DNA of 64,000 nucleotides from VRUE01 sp963698085 (GTDB lineage: Bacteria; Actinomycetota; Thermoleophilia; Solirubrobacterales; 70-9): the NCBI GenBank assembly GCA_963698085.1, contig OY969122.1:744001-808000 (forward strand). The letters are read 5' to 3'. Below the pieces are notes generated by a model, which searched no databases, was not told the DNA's origin, and saw only the letters and a list, made by a program, of their open reading frames with translations. Numbering within the stretch: the stretch's first letter is position 1; each line of letters starts with the position of its first letter. The position numbers and the translations under genes were made by a program. Positions 31,078-39,674 of the stretch are shown here, in pieces.

Positions 31078-32847
31078 TCAGCGAACCTTTTTGCGCAGCT
31101 GCTGCTTCGCGGCCGCGCTTGGTTTCAGCTGCAGCGAGAACGTGCCCGCTTTGCTCGCACTGAGAACAGTGCGGCCGACTTTGATCTGTTTTTTGCCGAC
31201 TTTGGCCGTACCGACCATCTCGAACTGGCCCGGCCCCGGCAGCTTGACCGAGATCGTCGCGCCTCCGGTTTTGGACGAGATCGATTTACGCGGCAGGGTG
31301 AAATTGTTCGGCGGTTTCACCACCACGGGAGGCGTGCTACCGCCACCGCTCGGCGGGGGCGTGCTACTTCCTCCACCGCCACCACCGCCGCCGCCGGAGC
31401 CCTTGTCCCAGCCGATCGCCGCTGCACCGGCTTCGGCGATCGCGAGGATGTCCACCGGCGCCGTCGGCAACGAAGCGTAGTCGTTGCCGAACAGCAGGGA
31501 CTGACCTTCGGTGGTGATGAATTCGAAGTAATCCTTCACCGACCGTGCACGCTGCTCCTCGAGTGCTGCCGGCAGAGCGCTGTAGGGATCCGAGTAGTCA
31601 TCCCATGCCATGCCGTAGGTGAGGGTGCAGATGCCATAGCCTTTTTTCGAGTCGACGCCACTCACCGGACCCCATTCGGAAAGGGTCGTGGCGGGTACGT
31701 TGTTGAATTCGGTTTCCGTGCAGTTGGCGCCCTTCTGGCCGTCCGTCCGGAAGCCTTTCTGCTGATCAAACGTTGGCTCTTCGAAGTCACCGTCACCGTT
31801 CGGGAGCTGCGTCCAGTAGAGGTCGTTGTCGTTCCCCTCGGGGGTAATCGTCAAGTTGTTGCTGCGAGCCGTGGCGATATCGGAGTAGCCAACCGAACCG
31901 TCGATGGCGATCAGTTTGGGAACCAATGATCCGTTGCCGTTACCGCAGCCGCTGGTCAGATTGTCGGTTTCCTGCGTGGCACCCCCGCCAGGTCCGTTCG
32001 GAGTGCCGGCGCAGTCGGTACGTGGCCCGAAGGTGGCGCCTGGCCACTCCCTGTTCCCGTTGGCGCCGCTCTCGAAGGTCGAGATCCAGCCACGACCGCC
32101 GTTGATCCGATGGAGGTAATCCTTGAACGCGAAGGTCGTGCCCGAGTTGTCGAAGCGGACGACGCGCATCACCGGTTTTTTGCAGGCAGCTTCGTCGTCG
32201 AGCGTCGGGAAGACGTCACGCCAAGTCACGTAGGGAGCCGCACCACCTGGCACCGCGCCGCCGTTCTGAGCCCAGACTTTCTCCCACTGTTCCTTCGTGA
32301 ACCGCACGCGGATCACGTCGTCTTCAGTGCCGTCCGCATCGAGATTTTGTTCATCCGTTTTGGCTGCCGCCGGCAGGTCGTTGACTTCGCAGCCATCGGG
32401 GAAGTTGACCAGCGGCGCGACAGCACCGACGGCGATCGGGATCTGATGGACCAGGCCCTCGTCGCCTTCCGCAGCGGTTCCGGCGTTGATTTCCGTCTTC
32501 TGCAGCGCTTTCAGTGGGTCGTCGGTGCCGCCGAAGCGCGGATCGGCGCCGCCGCGGAGTTTCATCCCGTTGACCCCAGCTCCAGATCCGGCCGGGTCGT
32601 ATTCGATATCGGGACCGATACCACCGCAGTAGATAGTGCGGAAGGGGATCTCCCAGGCACCGTGGGCGGCCTGCGCAAAGGAGGCACCCCTGCCGAGGAT
32701 TTTTTCGCCTTCGCATTCGGGGGTGGTGAAAGCGGCGTTTGCCTGTGAAGCCAGGCCAAATGCCGCGAGCACTGCTACGGCCAGGGCAAGAGCCCCCGCC
32801 AGGGCAGCGCGCGAGCCCCGTCCAGGGGCGCGAAGAGTGCGGCTCAT
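31078..32847 (-). CDS. PstS-like substrate-binding protein with Gly-rich linker and C-terminal Ig-like module (3' frameshift)
   Basis: 589 residues as read. A signal peptide ends near QANA. The body has PstS-type ligand motifs (GRGASFAQAAHGAW, YDPAGSGAGVNGM, FGGTDDP, FDNSGTTFAF). A Gly/Ser/Pro linker (about 485-515) leads to a beta-rich module. The frame stops at LRKKVR, but a one-base insertion in the G pair at 31086-31087 would continue it as SLKVSLELTFTPTGGDEN to a stop at 30977, overlapping ftsH. The ATG at 32847 is favoured by AAAGGA nine bases upstream; 32856 and 32925 are alternatives. The ligand is probably phosphate-like but unproven. Confidence 0.82.
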   Translation of the reverse strand: MSRTLRAPGRGSRAALAGALALAVAVLAAFGLASQANAAFTTPECEGEKILGRGASFAQAAHGAWEIPFRTIYCGGIGPDIEYDPAGSGAGVNGMKLRGGADPRFGGTDDPLKALQKTEINAGTAAEGDEGLVHQIPIAVGAVAPLVNFPDGCEVNDLPAAAKTDEQNLDADGTEDDVIRVRFTKEQWEKVWAQNGGAVPGGAAPYVTWRDVFPTLDDEAACKKPVMRVVRFDNSGTTFAFKDYLHRINGGRGWISTFESGANGNREWPGATFGPRTDCAGTPNGPGGGATQETDNLTSGCGNGNGSLVPKLIAIDGSVGYSDIATARSNNLTITPEGNDNDLYWTQLPNGDGDFEEPTFDQQKGFRTDGQKGANCTETEFNNVPATTLSEWGPVSGVDSKKGYGICTLTYGMAWDDYSDPYSALPAALEEQRARSVKDYFEFITTEGQSLLFGNDYASLPTAPVDILAIAEAGAAAIGWDKGSGGGGGGGGGSSTPPPSGGGSTPPVVVKPPNNFTLPRKSISSKTGGATISVKLPGPGQFEMVGTAKVGKKQIKVGRTVLSASKAGTFSLQLKPSAAAKQQLRKKVR

Positions 32848-32998
32848 CAGAGTCATTCCTTTCGTCGACTGAACCTTGCGGCGCCAGCGTTGTTGGCGCG
32901 ATATGGCTCTGTCAAGCCACTTCACAGGACTTCTACGTCTGCGTTACACACCGTTATCAAGTACGTCTCCAAATTGACACCAGTTGATGACCCGCAGT

Positions 32999-35044
32999 TC
33001 ACTTTTCGGCTCGCTGCCGGCTGCTCTTTGGGGCTGACTGCTGACGGAAAACGACCCAACGCGAGGCATTGGCACGACGGCCCCCGCGCGAAGCGACGTA
33101 GCTAACGAAGACCCGACCGGGGATCGCCTCACGCTCGCGCAGCTCTTCGCGATAGCGAACGACGGGGTGCAGTAGAAGACGAATAGTGCTGCGGGTCGTG
33201 CCCGCCGCGCGCTTGCTAGCGGTTGCCAAGGTACGCAGCTTGCGGGGCTGCCCCGCCCTCGCTTTGGCCACCGCCTTCACTCCCCCCGCGGCCGGCACCG
33301 ACACCGTCAGCTCTATCGCACCACCTGCTTTGGAGCTGACCCGAACGCCGATCTGGGGACCTTCGCGGTCGAATTCGATCCTCCCGGCCGGTCCGGCGGC
33401 GCCAAGCCCCCTGTCCGGCGGGCGCGGCTCAGGGTCGGGCTGGCGAGCGACGACGAAGGCATCGGGCTGCTGGTTTGCGTCGCCGAAAAAGAGGTTGCCG
33501 GCGAAAGCCGCGAAAGCGATGCGGCTGCCGTCGCTGGAGAGCGTCGCCTCGCTGATCACTGGGGAATCGATGTCGCCGCCGCTGAACGAACGCGTCGCTC
33601 GCTCCACAGTGCGACTCTGAAGATCGACGACGTAGAGCTCCTGGGTATCGGCTACGGTGCGCTGCTCGCCGACCTGAGCGAGGGCGGGAAGGGTGAATTT
33701 GGTGCGCGCGGTGGTGATTGCCAGATACCTGCCGTCGCCGGACATGGCGACCGTCTCGATCGGCGCCACCTCGGCGGTGCCACTGCTCCCCTCCCGGGTC
33801 AGCTCGACCGTCGATGCCTTGCGCGTTACCCCATCCCCCATCCCGGTCACGAAGAGGTCGAGGCCGATTCCGGAGCCGATGTTTGGGCGAGAACCAGAGT
33901 TGGTCAGGTATGCCACGGTCCGGCCGTCGCTGCTGATCGCTGGAAGCAGGTTGTTGTTGGCGCTGATCCCGAGCTCGATCCTTCCCAGCGGGCCATAGCA
34001 AGGCCCGGTGCTGAATTCGTCGAAAAGCACGGGGGCAGATGGATTGCATCCCGGATCCTCGGGATCCGACACGCCGGTGATACGACGGGTCGGTGCCGTG
34101 GGGCCGTCGGCGATCCGGCGCCAGAGGTAGTACGAGAAGCCGGGAAGATCCGTGTTCTCCCCGTTGACGAAGGCGGTCTGCAGAGGTGCGTTCTGCCCGG
34201 TCCAGACGACCGTGCTGCCGTCGCCGCTGATTCCAGCCGAGCCGACCGCTCCACCGGCCGGCTCACCGCTCCCCATCGTGCGGGTGACCAGGGTGGTCGT
34301 GTTCGCGCCCCGGTCGCGGACGAAGACCTGAAAGCCCGGCGTTTCGACGCCAACGCGGTCGGGCAGGTCGGATGCCGATTCCGTGGTGCGAAACACGACC
34401 TTAGAGCCGTCGAGGCTGATCGCCGCACCGCGCGTGACATCCGCGCCGGGATTCCCGCCGGGGAACGGCGTACCCGGCGGTCCATAGGCAGCGGGGACGT
34501 CACCACCGTCCTTGGCCGAGACCAAATCGAAGGCGGATGCCGTGCCGATCGGCATATCCATGTCGCGCACGTAGACATCGAGGTTGTCGTTGCTGTCCGT
34601 GGGAACGAGCTGCTGGGCGGTGGAGAAGGCGATGAAGCGGCCGCTGCCGCTGACCGAAGGGCTGGCAGCGCCGCGAACGATCAGCGGATGTTTGGGGTCC
34701 TCGTCGTCGAAGACGCTGCCGTCGGCAACTTTCGCGAGGGTACGCGTCTGCAGGTCGAAGCGGAAAAGCCCCCCGGATCGGAACGCACCTGGGGGATCGG
34801 GGTCGCTATCGGCGAAGAAGTTGCGGGAGCGAGTCTGGATCACCACATACCGCCCGTCCGCGGAGATCGCCGCGAAGTCGGTCCGGTCGTCGCCCTGCTC
34901 GAGCCTGACGTAGTCGGCGGAGACCAGCTCAGCGCCGGGGCCGCCGGTGGCCGGGTTGCCGAAGAAGGCTACTGCGCCGGCCGGCGTGGCCAGCGAGACG
35001 AGCGCGGCCGCGAAGGCGAGGCAGATGCGGGCGATAGCGCTCAT
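32999..35044 (-). CDS. Secreted WD40-like (TolB/PD40-type) beta-propeller protein
   Basis: 681 residues. A signal peptide (about 1-24, ending PAGAVA) precedes repeated PD40-type blades (FAAISADGRYVVIQTRS, PSVSGSGRFIAFSTAQQ, VAMSGDGRYLAITTAR, ATLSSDGSRIAFAAFA). The last 150 residues are basic and beta-rich, like the Ig-like tails of neighbouring proteins. Such propellers usually mediate binding at the cell surface. The start overlaps the upstream secreted-protein gene by 4 bp. The 150 bases downstream separate it from the PstS-like gene, which has its own promoter region. Confidence 0.85.
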   Translation of the reverse strand: MSAIARICLAFAAALVSLATPAGAVAFFGNPATGGPGAELVSADYVRLEQGDDRTDFAAISADGRYVVIQTRSRNFFADSDPDPPGAFRSGGLFRFDLQTRTLAKVADGSVFDDEDPKHPLIVRGAASPSVSGSGRFIAFSTAQQLVPTDSNDNLDVYVRDMDMPIGTASAFDLVSAKDGGDVPAAYGPPGTPFPGGNPGADVTRGAAISLDGSKVVFRTTESASDLPDRVGVETPGFQVFVRDRGANTTTLVTRTMGSGEPAGGAVGSAGISGDGSTVVWTGQNAPLQTAFVNGENTDLPGFSYYLWRRIADGPTAPTRRITGVSDPEDPGCNPSAPVLFDEFSTGPCYGPLGRIELGISANNNLLPAISSDGRTVAYLTNSGSRPNIGSGIGLDLFVTGMGDGVTRKASTVELTREGSSGTAEVAPIETVAMSGDGRYLAITTARTKFTLPALAQVGEQRTVADTQELYVVDLQSRTVERATRSFSGGDIDSPVISEATLSSDGSRIAFAAFAGNLFFGDANQQPDAFVVARQPDPEPRPPDRGLGAAGPAGRIEFDREGPQIGVRVSSKAGGAIELTVSVPAAGGVKAVAKARAGQPRKLRTLATASKRAAGTTRSTIRLLLHPVVRYREELREREAIPGRVFVSYVASRGGRRANASRWVVFRQQSAPKSSRQRAEK

Positions 35045-37017
35045 CCCACGCCGACCCGCCGGTCATAGACGGTCTCGTTGCCCGCCTTGTCGCGTGCCCG
35101 CACCCGCACCCGGTAGCGGCCTCCGTGATCGTAGGCGTGTCGGACGCGGATGACGATCGGCTTCTGCTTGCCCTTCTTGCGGCGATCTGCTGAGGGCCGC
35201 TTTTGCCGCGCCGAGCTCGACGCCCTTGCTCCGCCACCGTCACCGAACGACACCTTCACCGAGCCGCGTCGCACGCCCGAAGTCGAGCGGCGTGGACCGT
35301 CGGAGACGACGACGGTCAGACGGGAGCCGCGCCGGCGTAGCTTCACCGTGGGACCGTGCCGATCGACCTTGAGCCTGCCGAACCTGCTGCCGGTTTCCTG
35401 TCCGGCCGCGTCGACCGCGAAGACTTGGATCGTGTGGCGCCCGTCATCGACGTCGTCGCGAGTCAGATAGGCGCTGAGCCGTTTGCGGTTCTCCACCACC
35501 GGCTCGTCGTCGACGCTGACCGAGTAGCGGACGCGGCCGATCGCGTTCGGCGAGTGATCCCAGGCGATTCGGACCCGCTTCTTTCGCTGCCAGCCTTCCG
35601 GCAGCAACACCAGGAAGGGGTCCGGCGGAGCATCGACTACTGACGCGGCGATCTGCGCGTTTGAATCGCTGCCCTGCTCCCAGACGACTATCGCGTCACC
35701 GAGACCGGAGCCACCGAGGACGAAGCGCCCGACTCCGCCCCCGTTCGGTGCGCTCAGCTCGGTCGGCTCGACGACGCCGTCGGCACGGCGCTCCTGAACG
35801 GCGAGGAGCCCGGCCCCGCCGCGCAGCTCGCGCCAGGCTGCGACCGCGGCGCCGGTTTCGGCCAGATCGACCAGCGGATCGCCGGCGACCGAGCTCGCGC
35901 CTCCGTCGAGTCGCTTGACCGGCTCCGCGGCGACGTCGTCGCCGGAGCCGAGCAGCGAGGTGGGGCCGGAGGAGAAGCCGCTGACGAAGAGGCCGCGCGG
36001 GTCGACCCCGACGCTGGGCGCGCCGAGGTTGCTGCGCGTGCCCTCGTCGACCAGCAATGCCTGGCCGAAGCTGCCGGAAAGCTCGGAGAAGACGTCGGGG
36101 GTCTCGTTGACCATCGCCCGCGCGGCGTCGAGCTTGCTCGCCTGTCCGGGCTGCTGGCGAAAGGCGACTGAGGCCTGGCCGAAGCCGGCCATGTCGAGGG
36201 CGAAGGCATCGGCGGGGCCGCGCAGCGGCGCTCCTTCCCATGAGGACGGGCTGACCTGCAACGGGATGCCGACGTTTGCGCCGAACAGACGGCGGGCCCA
36301 GACCCGGTCGACGAACTCGTCGTCGGGCTCCTGCCAAGCGACGATGCCGCCCCCCTGCACGTCGATTCCCACCTTCGGCGAGTTGCCGTCGTCCGGCAAC
36401 CGCACGGGCGCGGCGATGTTGCGATCGACCGGCGTGCCGAGCACCGACCAGAGGCGGCCGTTGTAGCGGGCGACGCGCACGTCGGCGCCGACGTAGCCAG
36501 GTGGATTGGCGGGGCTGGTGTCGGTGAGCACGCGATAGGCGAGGTAGGCCTGCCCGCCGCGAGCCATCGCCAGATCGGGGAAGGTCGAGGTCGCCTCGCC
36601 GACGTTGAAGTCGATCGGGACCGGCGCCTGGAAGCCGTTGGCGCCGGGGTCGAGGGTCGCCGAGAAGAGGCGATCGCTTTCGAGCCCGAACTCCTGCACC
36701 CAGGTGACAACGAGGCGGCCGCCATTGCCGGCGCCGATCCGAGGCCATTTCGACTCGAAGCTTTGGCCGATGTCGACCCGCCGTGGTGGCCCCCATATCC
36801 CTGCCTTGAACTGCGCGGCGAAGACGTGGGGATGGCCGTCGACCCGCCGCAGCCAGACGATGCCGCCGGTCCCGTCCTCGGACATCGCAGCGTCGGCAAC
36901 GCCGACCACGTCGGCGTTCGGACCGTCGATCAACTGTACGTCGGAGACAACCGCGACCGCCGTCGCGGGGGTGGCCAGCAGGAGCGGGGCGCAGGCGATC
37001 GCGAGGCGAAAACGCAC
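35041..37017 (-). CDS. Large secreted protein with propeller-like and Ig-like regions
   Basis: 658 residues, family not recognised. A signal peptide (MRFRLAIACAPLLLATPATA) is followed by repeats such as GGIVWLRRVDGHPHVFAAQF and GGIVAWQEPDDEFVDRVWAR, typical of sialidase- or PD40-like propellers. From about 480 the chain becomes Ig-like (RVRYSVSVDDEPV, YRVRVRARDKAGNETVYD), a layout common in exported adhesion-type proteins. First gene of a coupled pair with 32999-35044. Upstream, TGTAAC and GTTACA lie 17 bases apart, a possible regulator site. Confidence 0.8.
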   Translation of the reverse strand: MRFRLAIACAPLLLATPATAVAVVSDVQLIDGPNADVVGVADAAMSEDGTGGIVWLRRVDGHPHVFAAQFKAGIWGPPRRVDIGQSFESKWPRIGAGNGGRLVVTWVQEFGLESDRLFSATLDPGANGFQAPVPIDFNVGEATSTFPDLAMARGGQAYLAYRVLTDTSPANPPGYVGADVRVARYNGRLWSVLGTPVDRNIAAPVRLPDDGNSPKVGIDVQGGGIVAWQEPDDEFVDRVWARRLFGANVGIPLQVSPSSWEGAPLRGPADAFALDMAGFGQASVAFRQQPGQASKLDAARAMVNETPDVFSELSGSFGQALLVDEGTRSNLGAPSVGVDPRGLFVSGFSSGPTSLLGSGDDVAAEPVKRLDGGASSVAGDPLVDLAETGAAVAAWRELRGGAGLLAVQERRADGVVEPTELSAPNGGGVGRFVLGGSGLGDAIVVWEQGSDSNAQIAASVVDAPPDPFLVLLPEGWQRKKRVRIAWDHSPNAIGRVRYSVSVDDEPVVENRKRLSAYLTRDDVDDGRHTIQVFAVDAAGQETGSRFGRLKVDRHGPTVKLRRRGSRLTVVVSDGPRRSTSGVRRGSVKVSFGDGGGARASSSARQKRPSADRRKKGKQKPIVIRVRHAYDHGGRYRVRVRARDKAGNETVYDRRVGVG

Positions 37018-37087
37018 AGCCGGATCGTCCCGGCCACCCGTGTCGAGGTTGTAACTGCGGTGCTACTAAGTGGTTACAGACGGCCGG

Positions 37088-37936
37088 CTAGGCAAAAGCC
37101 TGGCTGGCGCGCCGGCGCAGATCCGCATTGAGCAGACCGGTGACCTGGCTGGGGCGCTCGCCGGCGGCGGGGATCGCGTCGCCGATCAGGCCGCTGGCGC
37201 GGAAGCCATATAGCGGCGCGTCGAAGCCTGCCTCGCGAATCTTGCGCACCAGCTGCACGGCGGAGGGCGTGTCGGCGCCCGGGCCGCAAAGGACGATCGC
37301 GGTCGGATCGAGGGCGCCGAGGGCGCGCTCCATCCGCTCCTCGCCGAGCTCGTCGGAGAGCATCAGCACGCGGAAGCCGGCGCGGCGAAGGGCGAGGTCG
37401 AGCGCCTGGGCGTGAACCGCCTCGATATCGGAGCCGCGGCTGGAGTCGAGCAGCAGCACGCCGGCCGGCCGCGACGCGGTCGAGGCGAGGCGGCGGGCGC
37501 CGTGCAGCCAGCCCGTTGCCCAGCGGGCGGCGAATTCGAGCTCGGCCTCGCGCTCGGGGTTTGCGGCGAGCTCGTCGATCGCGGGCAGCAACATCTCCTC
37601 CACGGTCCGCTCCAGCGGCCGGATCACGAGGCTCTCCTCGATCGCGCGGTCGGCGGCGTCCTCGTCGAAGCTCTCGAAGGCAACGATCAGGCTGCCGCCA
37701 CTGGCCGGCGCTTCCTGGCGCTGGCGGGCCAGCTCGATCGCCGAGGAGATGTTGCCCGTCTCGCCAAGGGCGTCGCGCAAGGTCTGCAACTCGACCAGCT
37801 CGTAGTTGCGATGGTTGCCGGGCGTGCGCTTCGGCACCGGATAGCCGTAGCGGCGCTCCCAGCTGCGCAAGGTGTTCGGGCTGACGCCCAAGACTTCGGC
37901 AGCTGCATTGGTTCTGATTCCCGGCATGCGCAGCAT
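37088..37936 (-). CDS. MerR-type regulator with a B12-binding-like C-terminal domain
   Basis: 282 residues. An N-terminal MerR helix-turn-helix (EVLGVSPNTLRSWERRYGYP) is joined to a helical linker and a Rossmann-like domain as in CarH/LitR light- or B12-dependent repressors (RAGFRVLMLSDELGEERME). The cobalamin lower-ligand motif of that family, DxHxxG, is not intact; the nearest match is GSDIEAVHAQAL. It may therefore bind another ligand or none. It is followed by secreted-protein genes on the same strand and preceded by a GGDEF gene. Targets unknown. Confidence 0.87.
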   Translation of the reverse strand: MLRMPGIRTNAAAEVLGVSPNTLRSWERRYGYPVPKRTPGNHRNYELVELQTLRDALGETGNISSAIELARQRQEAPASGGSLIVAFESFDEDAADRAIEESLVIRPLERTVEEMLLPAIDELAANPEREAELEFAARWATGWLHGARRLASTASRPAGVLLLDSSRGSDIEAVHAQALDLALRRAGFRVLMLSDELGEERMERALGALDPTAIVLCGPGADTPSAVQLVRKIREAGFDAPLYGFRASGLIGDAIPAAGERPSQVTGLLNADLRRRASQAFA

Positions 37937-37990
37937 TCTGCCAGTGGTTTTCGAGGTTTACACCAGTTATGGACAGATTTCGGGAATCTG

Positions 37991-38719
37991 TCAGCGATCT
38001 TGCAAAGACCGCTCCAGGGCGCCGACGCCGACCGGCTGGCCGACCGAGCGCGCCCGCCACATCGCCTCGTCGGCCTTGTGCAGGAGCGCGTCGGCGTCGT
38101 TGCCGTGCTCAGGACAGGCGACGACCCCAGCCGAGATCCCGATCCGCAGGCCACCCGCCCGCTCGAGGTCATCGAGCGCGCGCAGCAGGCGCTCGGCCAT
38201 CTGAACGCCGCCGACGGTGTCTTGCCCGGGGGCCAACACGCAGAGCGCGTCCTCCTCGAGCCGGAAGGTCTCGTCGACGAGCCGGACGCTCTCGCCCAGC
38301 GCCGCGCCGACGACGGCGAGCGCGGTCTGCCTATCGCCGCCGGCGCCGTTGTCGCGCGCCCCCGGGCCCTCGACGTCGAAGACGACCAGCGCAAAAGGCT
38401 GCTCGTAACGACGGTAGCACTCGAGCAGCTGATCGAGGCGGCGGCGCATCTGACCCGGCCGGTAAAGACTCGGATGCTCCTCGCCCACCGCTGTGGTGCC
38501 CTGTCCCTCCCAGAGCGTGCCCACCGCGGTGGCGGTAACCGAACCGAACTCTTCGGCCAACTTCTGCGCAGCGTTCGCGAAGAGCGCCGCGCTACCGCCC
38601 TCCATCTCCTCGTGCAGCTTGCCCAGCAGCGACGCTTGCAGCAAAGAGACTTCGCGGGCCAGCCTTCCCGGGTCGGCGCCGCCTGCGGAGCCGGGACGTG
38701 TCGGAGCGTCGGTGGCCAC
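37991..38719 (-). CDS. GGDEF-domain protein with degenerate active site
   Basis: 242 residues. A short N-terminal helical region (about 20-75) precedes a GGDEF-fold domain recognised from LVVFDVEGPGARDNGAGGD and from its end, GISAGVVACPEHGNDADALL. The signature GG(D/E)EF is replaced by EEDAL (in FRLEEDALCVLAPG), so diguanylate cyclase activity is unlikely. No inhibitory-site RxxD is obvious. Degenerate GGDEF proteins often act as c-di-GMP or GTP sensors. No membrane segments. Confidence 0.83.
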   Translation of the reverse strand: MATDAPTRPGSAGGADPGRLAREVSLLQASLLGKLHEEMEGGSAALFANAAQKLAEEFGSVTATAVGTLWEGQGTTAVGEEHPSLYRPGQMRRRLDQLLECYRRYEQPFALVVFDVEGPGARDNGAGGDRQTALAVVGAALGESVRLVDETFRLEEDALCVLAPGQDTVGGVQMAERLLRALDDLERAGGLRIGISAGVVACPEHGNDADALLHKADEAMWRARSVGQPVGVGALERSLQDR

Positions 38720-38788
38720 GCCGAGACCTTGGCGGCTCGGCCGGACACCAGAGCGACAAAAAGTCGCAATTTGCGGCTTGACACCCGT

Positions 38789-39230
38789 CTAGGTGAGATG
38801 TCTAGGTCGCACCGGCGCCGAGTCAGCCTGGGGCAGCATGATCTCGGCCGCCTCCTCGGAAGTGATGTCGGGATAGAGGCTCCTGATGACGACGATAGCC
38901 ACCGCTCCGCCCACCAGCTGAAGCCAGGGCGCCGCGGCGAGTCCGCGCCAGCGAGAAGATCACCAGAAGCAGGCCCAAGGTCGCGATCACCTCGGCGAAC
39001 AGGTGCGCGGGCGAGGCGCGGTGGGTGGTCGCGATGCTGACCGCCGCGAGGTCGAACATCACGTTGGCGGCGACGGCACCGGCGATGCAGCCGGCGACCT
39101 GGGCGGGGATATAGGCGAGGGCGTGGCGCAAGCGCAAACCGCCGAAGCTGGCATCGACGAGCGAGACGACGGGGTTGAAGTGAGCGCCCGACACCGGCCC
39201 GAACAGGGGACCACTGCGGCGCGATGCTAA
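38789..39230 (-). pseudogene. Decayed MIP-family (aquaporin) channel gene
   Basis: The recognisable part reads GPVSGAHFNPVVSLVDASFG, then LAYIPAQVAGCIAGAVAANV, then VIATLGLLLVIFSLARTRRG. This is the first half of an aquaporin with its first NPA-type box (NPV). Reading then jumps frame to APWLQLVGGAVAIVVIRSLYP and the normal C-terminus. The second NPA box and about 55-60 residues are missing, and the first helix is absent too. Arsenite-conducting aquaporins are often linked to arsR/arsC, and this remnant sits directly beside arsR, divergent from it. Confidence 0.72.
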
Positions 39231-39232
39231 GC

Positions 39233-39270
39233 ATTGACAGATCTGATTTCAATAGATATATGTGAATAGA
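39233..39270 (+). promoter_or_regulatory. arsR promoter and operator, apparently leaderless
   Basis: TTGACA (39234-39239) and TATATG (39257-39262) are 17 bases apart, a near-consensus sigma-70-type promoter. The start codon ATG at 39270 is where transcription should begin, so the mRNA would be leaderless. ATTGA and TCAAT (39233-39237, 39249-39253) form an inverted repeat over the promoter, and AATAGAT occurs twice (39251, 39265). Both suit ArsR repression. Confidence 0.7.
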
Positions 39271-39674
39271 TGACTGTCGATCTGGAGCTAGCGCCGAAAA
39301 CCAAGCGCCCCGCGGGCGGGCCCTGTTGTGAGCCGGTCGCCTATCCCGACGTGCAGCGCGAGCAGGCACAACGCATGGCGAAGGTCGCCAAGGCGCTCGG
39401 CGATCCGATCCGCCTGCAACTGGTCGACCTGCTGCGAAAGCATGCGGGCAAGGTCTGCGTCTGCGAGCTGGTGCCCCTCTTCGACCTCTCCCAGCCCACC
39501 GTCTCCCACCACCTCAAGGTGCTGCGCGACGCCGGCATCGTCGCCTCCGAACGACAGGGGCTTTGGGCCTACTACTACGTGATCCCAGATGCCCTCGATG
39601 AGTTCTCGACCTGGTTGAAGGGCGACTGCTGCACGCCGGAGTCGCCCTGCGGCTGCAAAGCTGAGCCGTCGTGA
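39270..39674 (+). CDS. arsR: ArsR family arsenic-responsive repressor
   Basis: 134 residues. The winged helix (RMAKVAKALGDPIRLQLVDLL, SQPTVSHHLKVLRDAGIV) carries the metalloid-sensing motif VCVCEL in helix alpha-3, the As(III)/Sb(III) site of classical ArsR. Extra cysteine pairs occur near both ends (GGPCCEP, GDCCTPESPCGCK). It heads an operon with an R2lox-like oxidase gene and arsC; its stop overlaps the next start (GTGA). Arsenite binding should release it from the promoter just upstream. Confidence 0.94.
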   Translation: MTVDLELAPKTKRPAGGPCCEPVAYPDVQREQAQRMAKVAKALGDPIRLQLVDLLRKHAGKVCVCELVPLFDLSQPTVSHHLKVLRDAGIVASERQGLWAYYYVIPDALDEFSTWLKGDCCTPESPCGCKAEPS

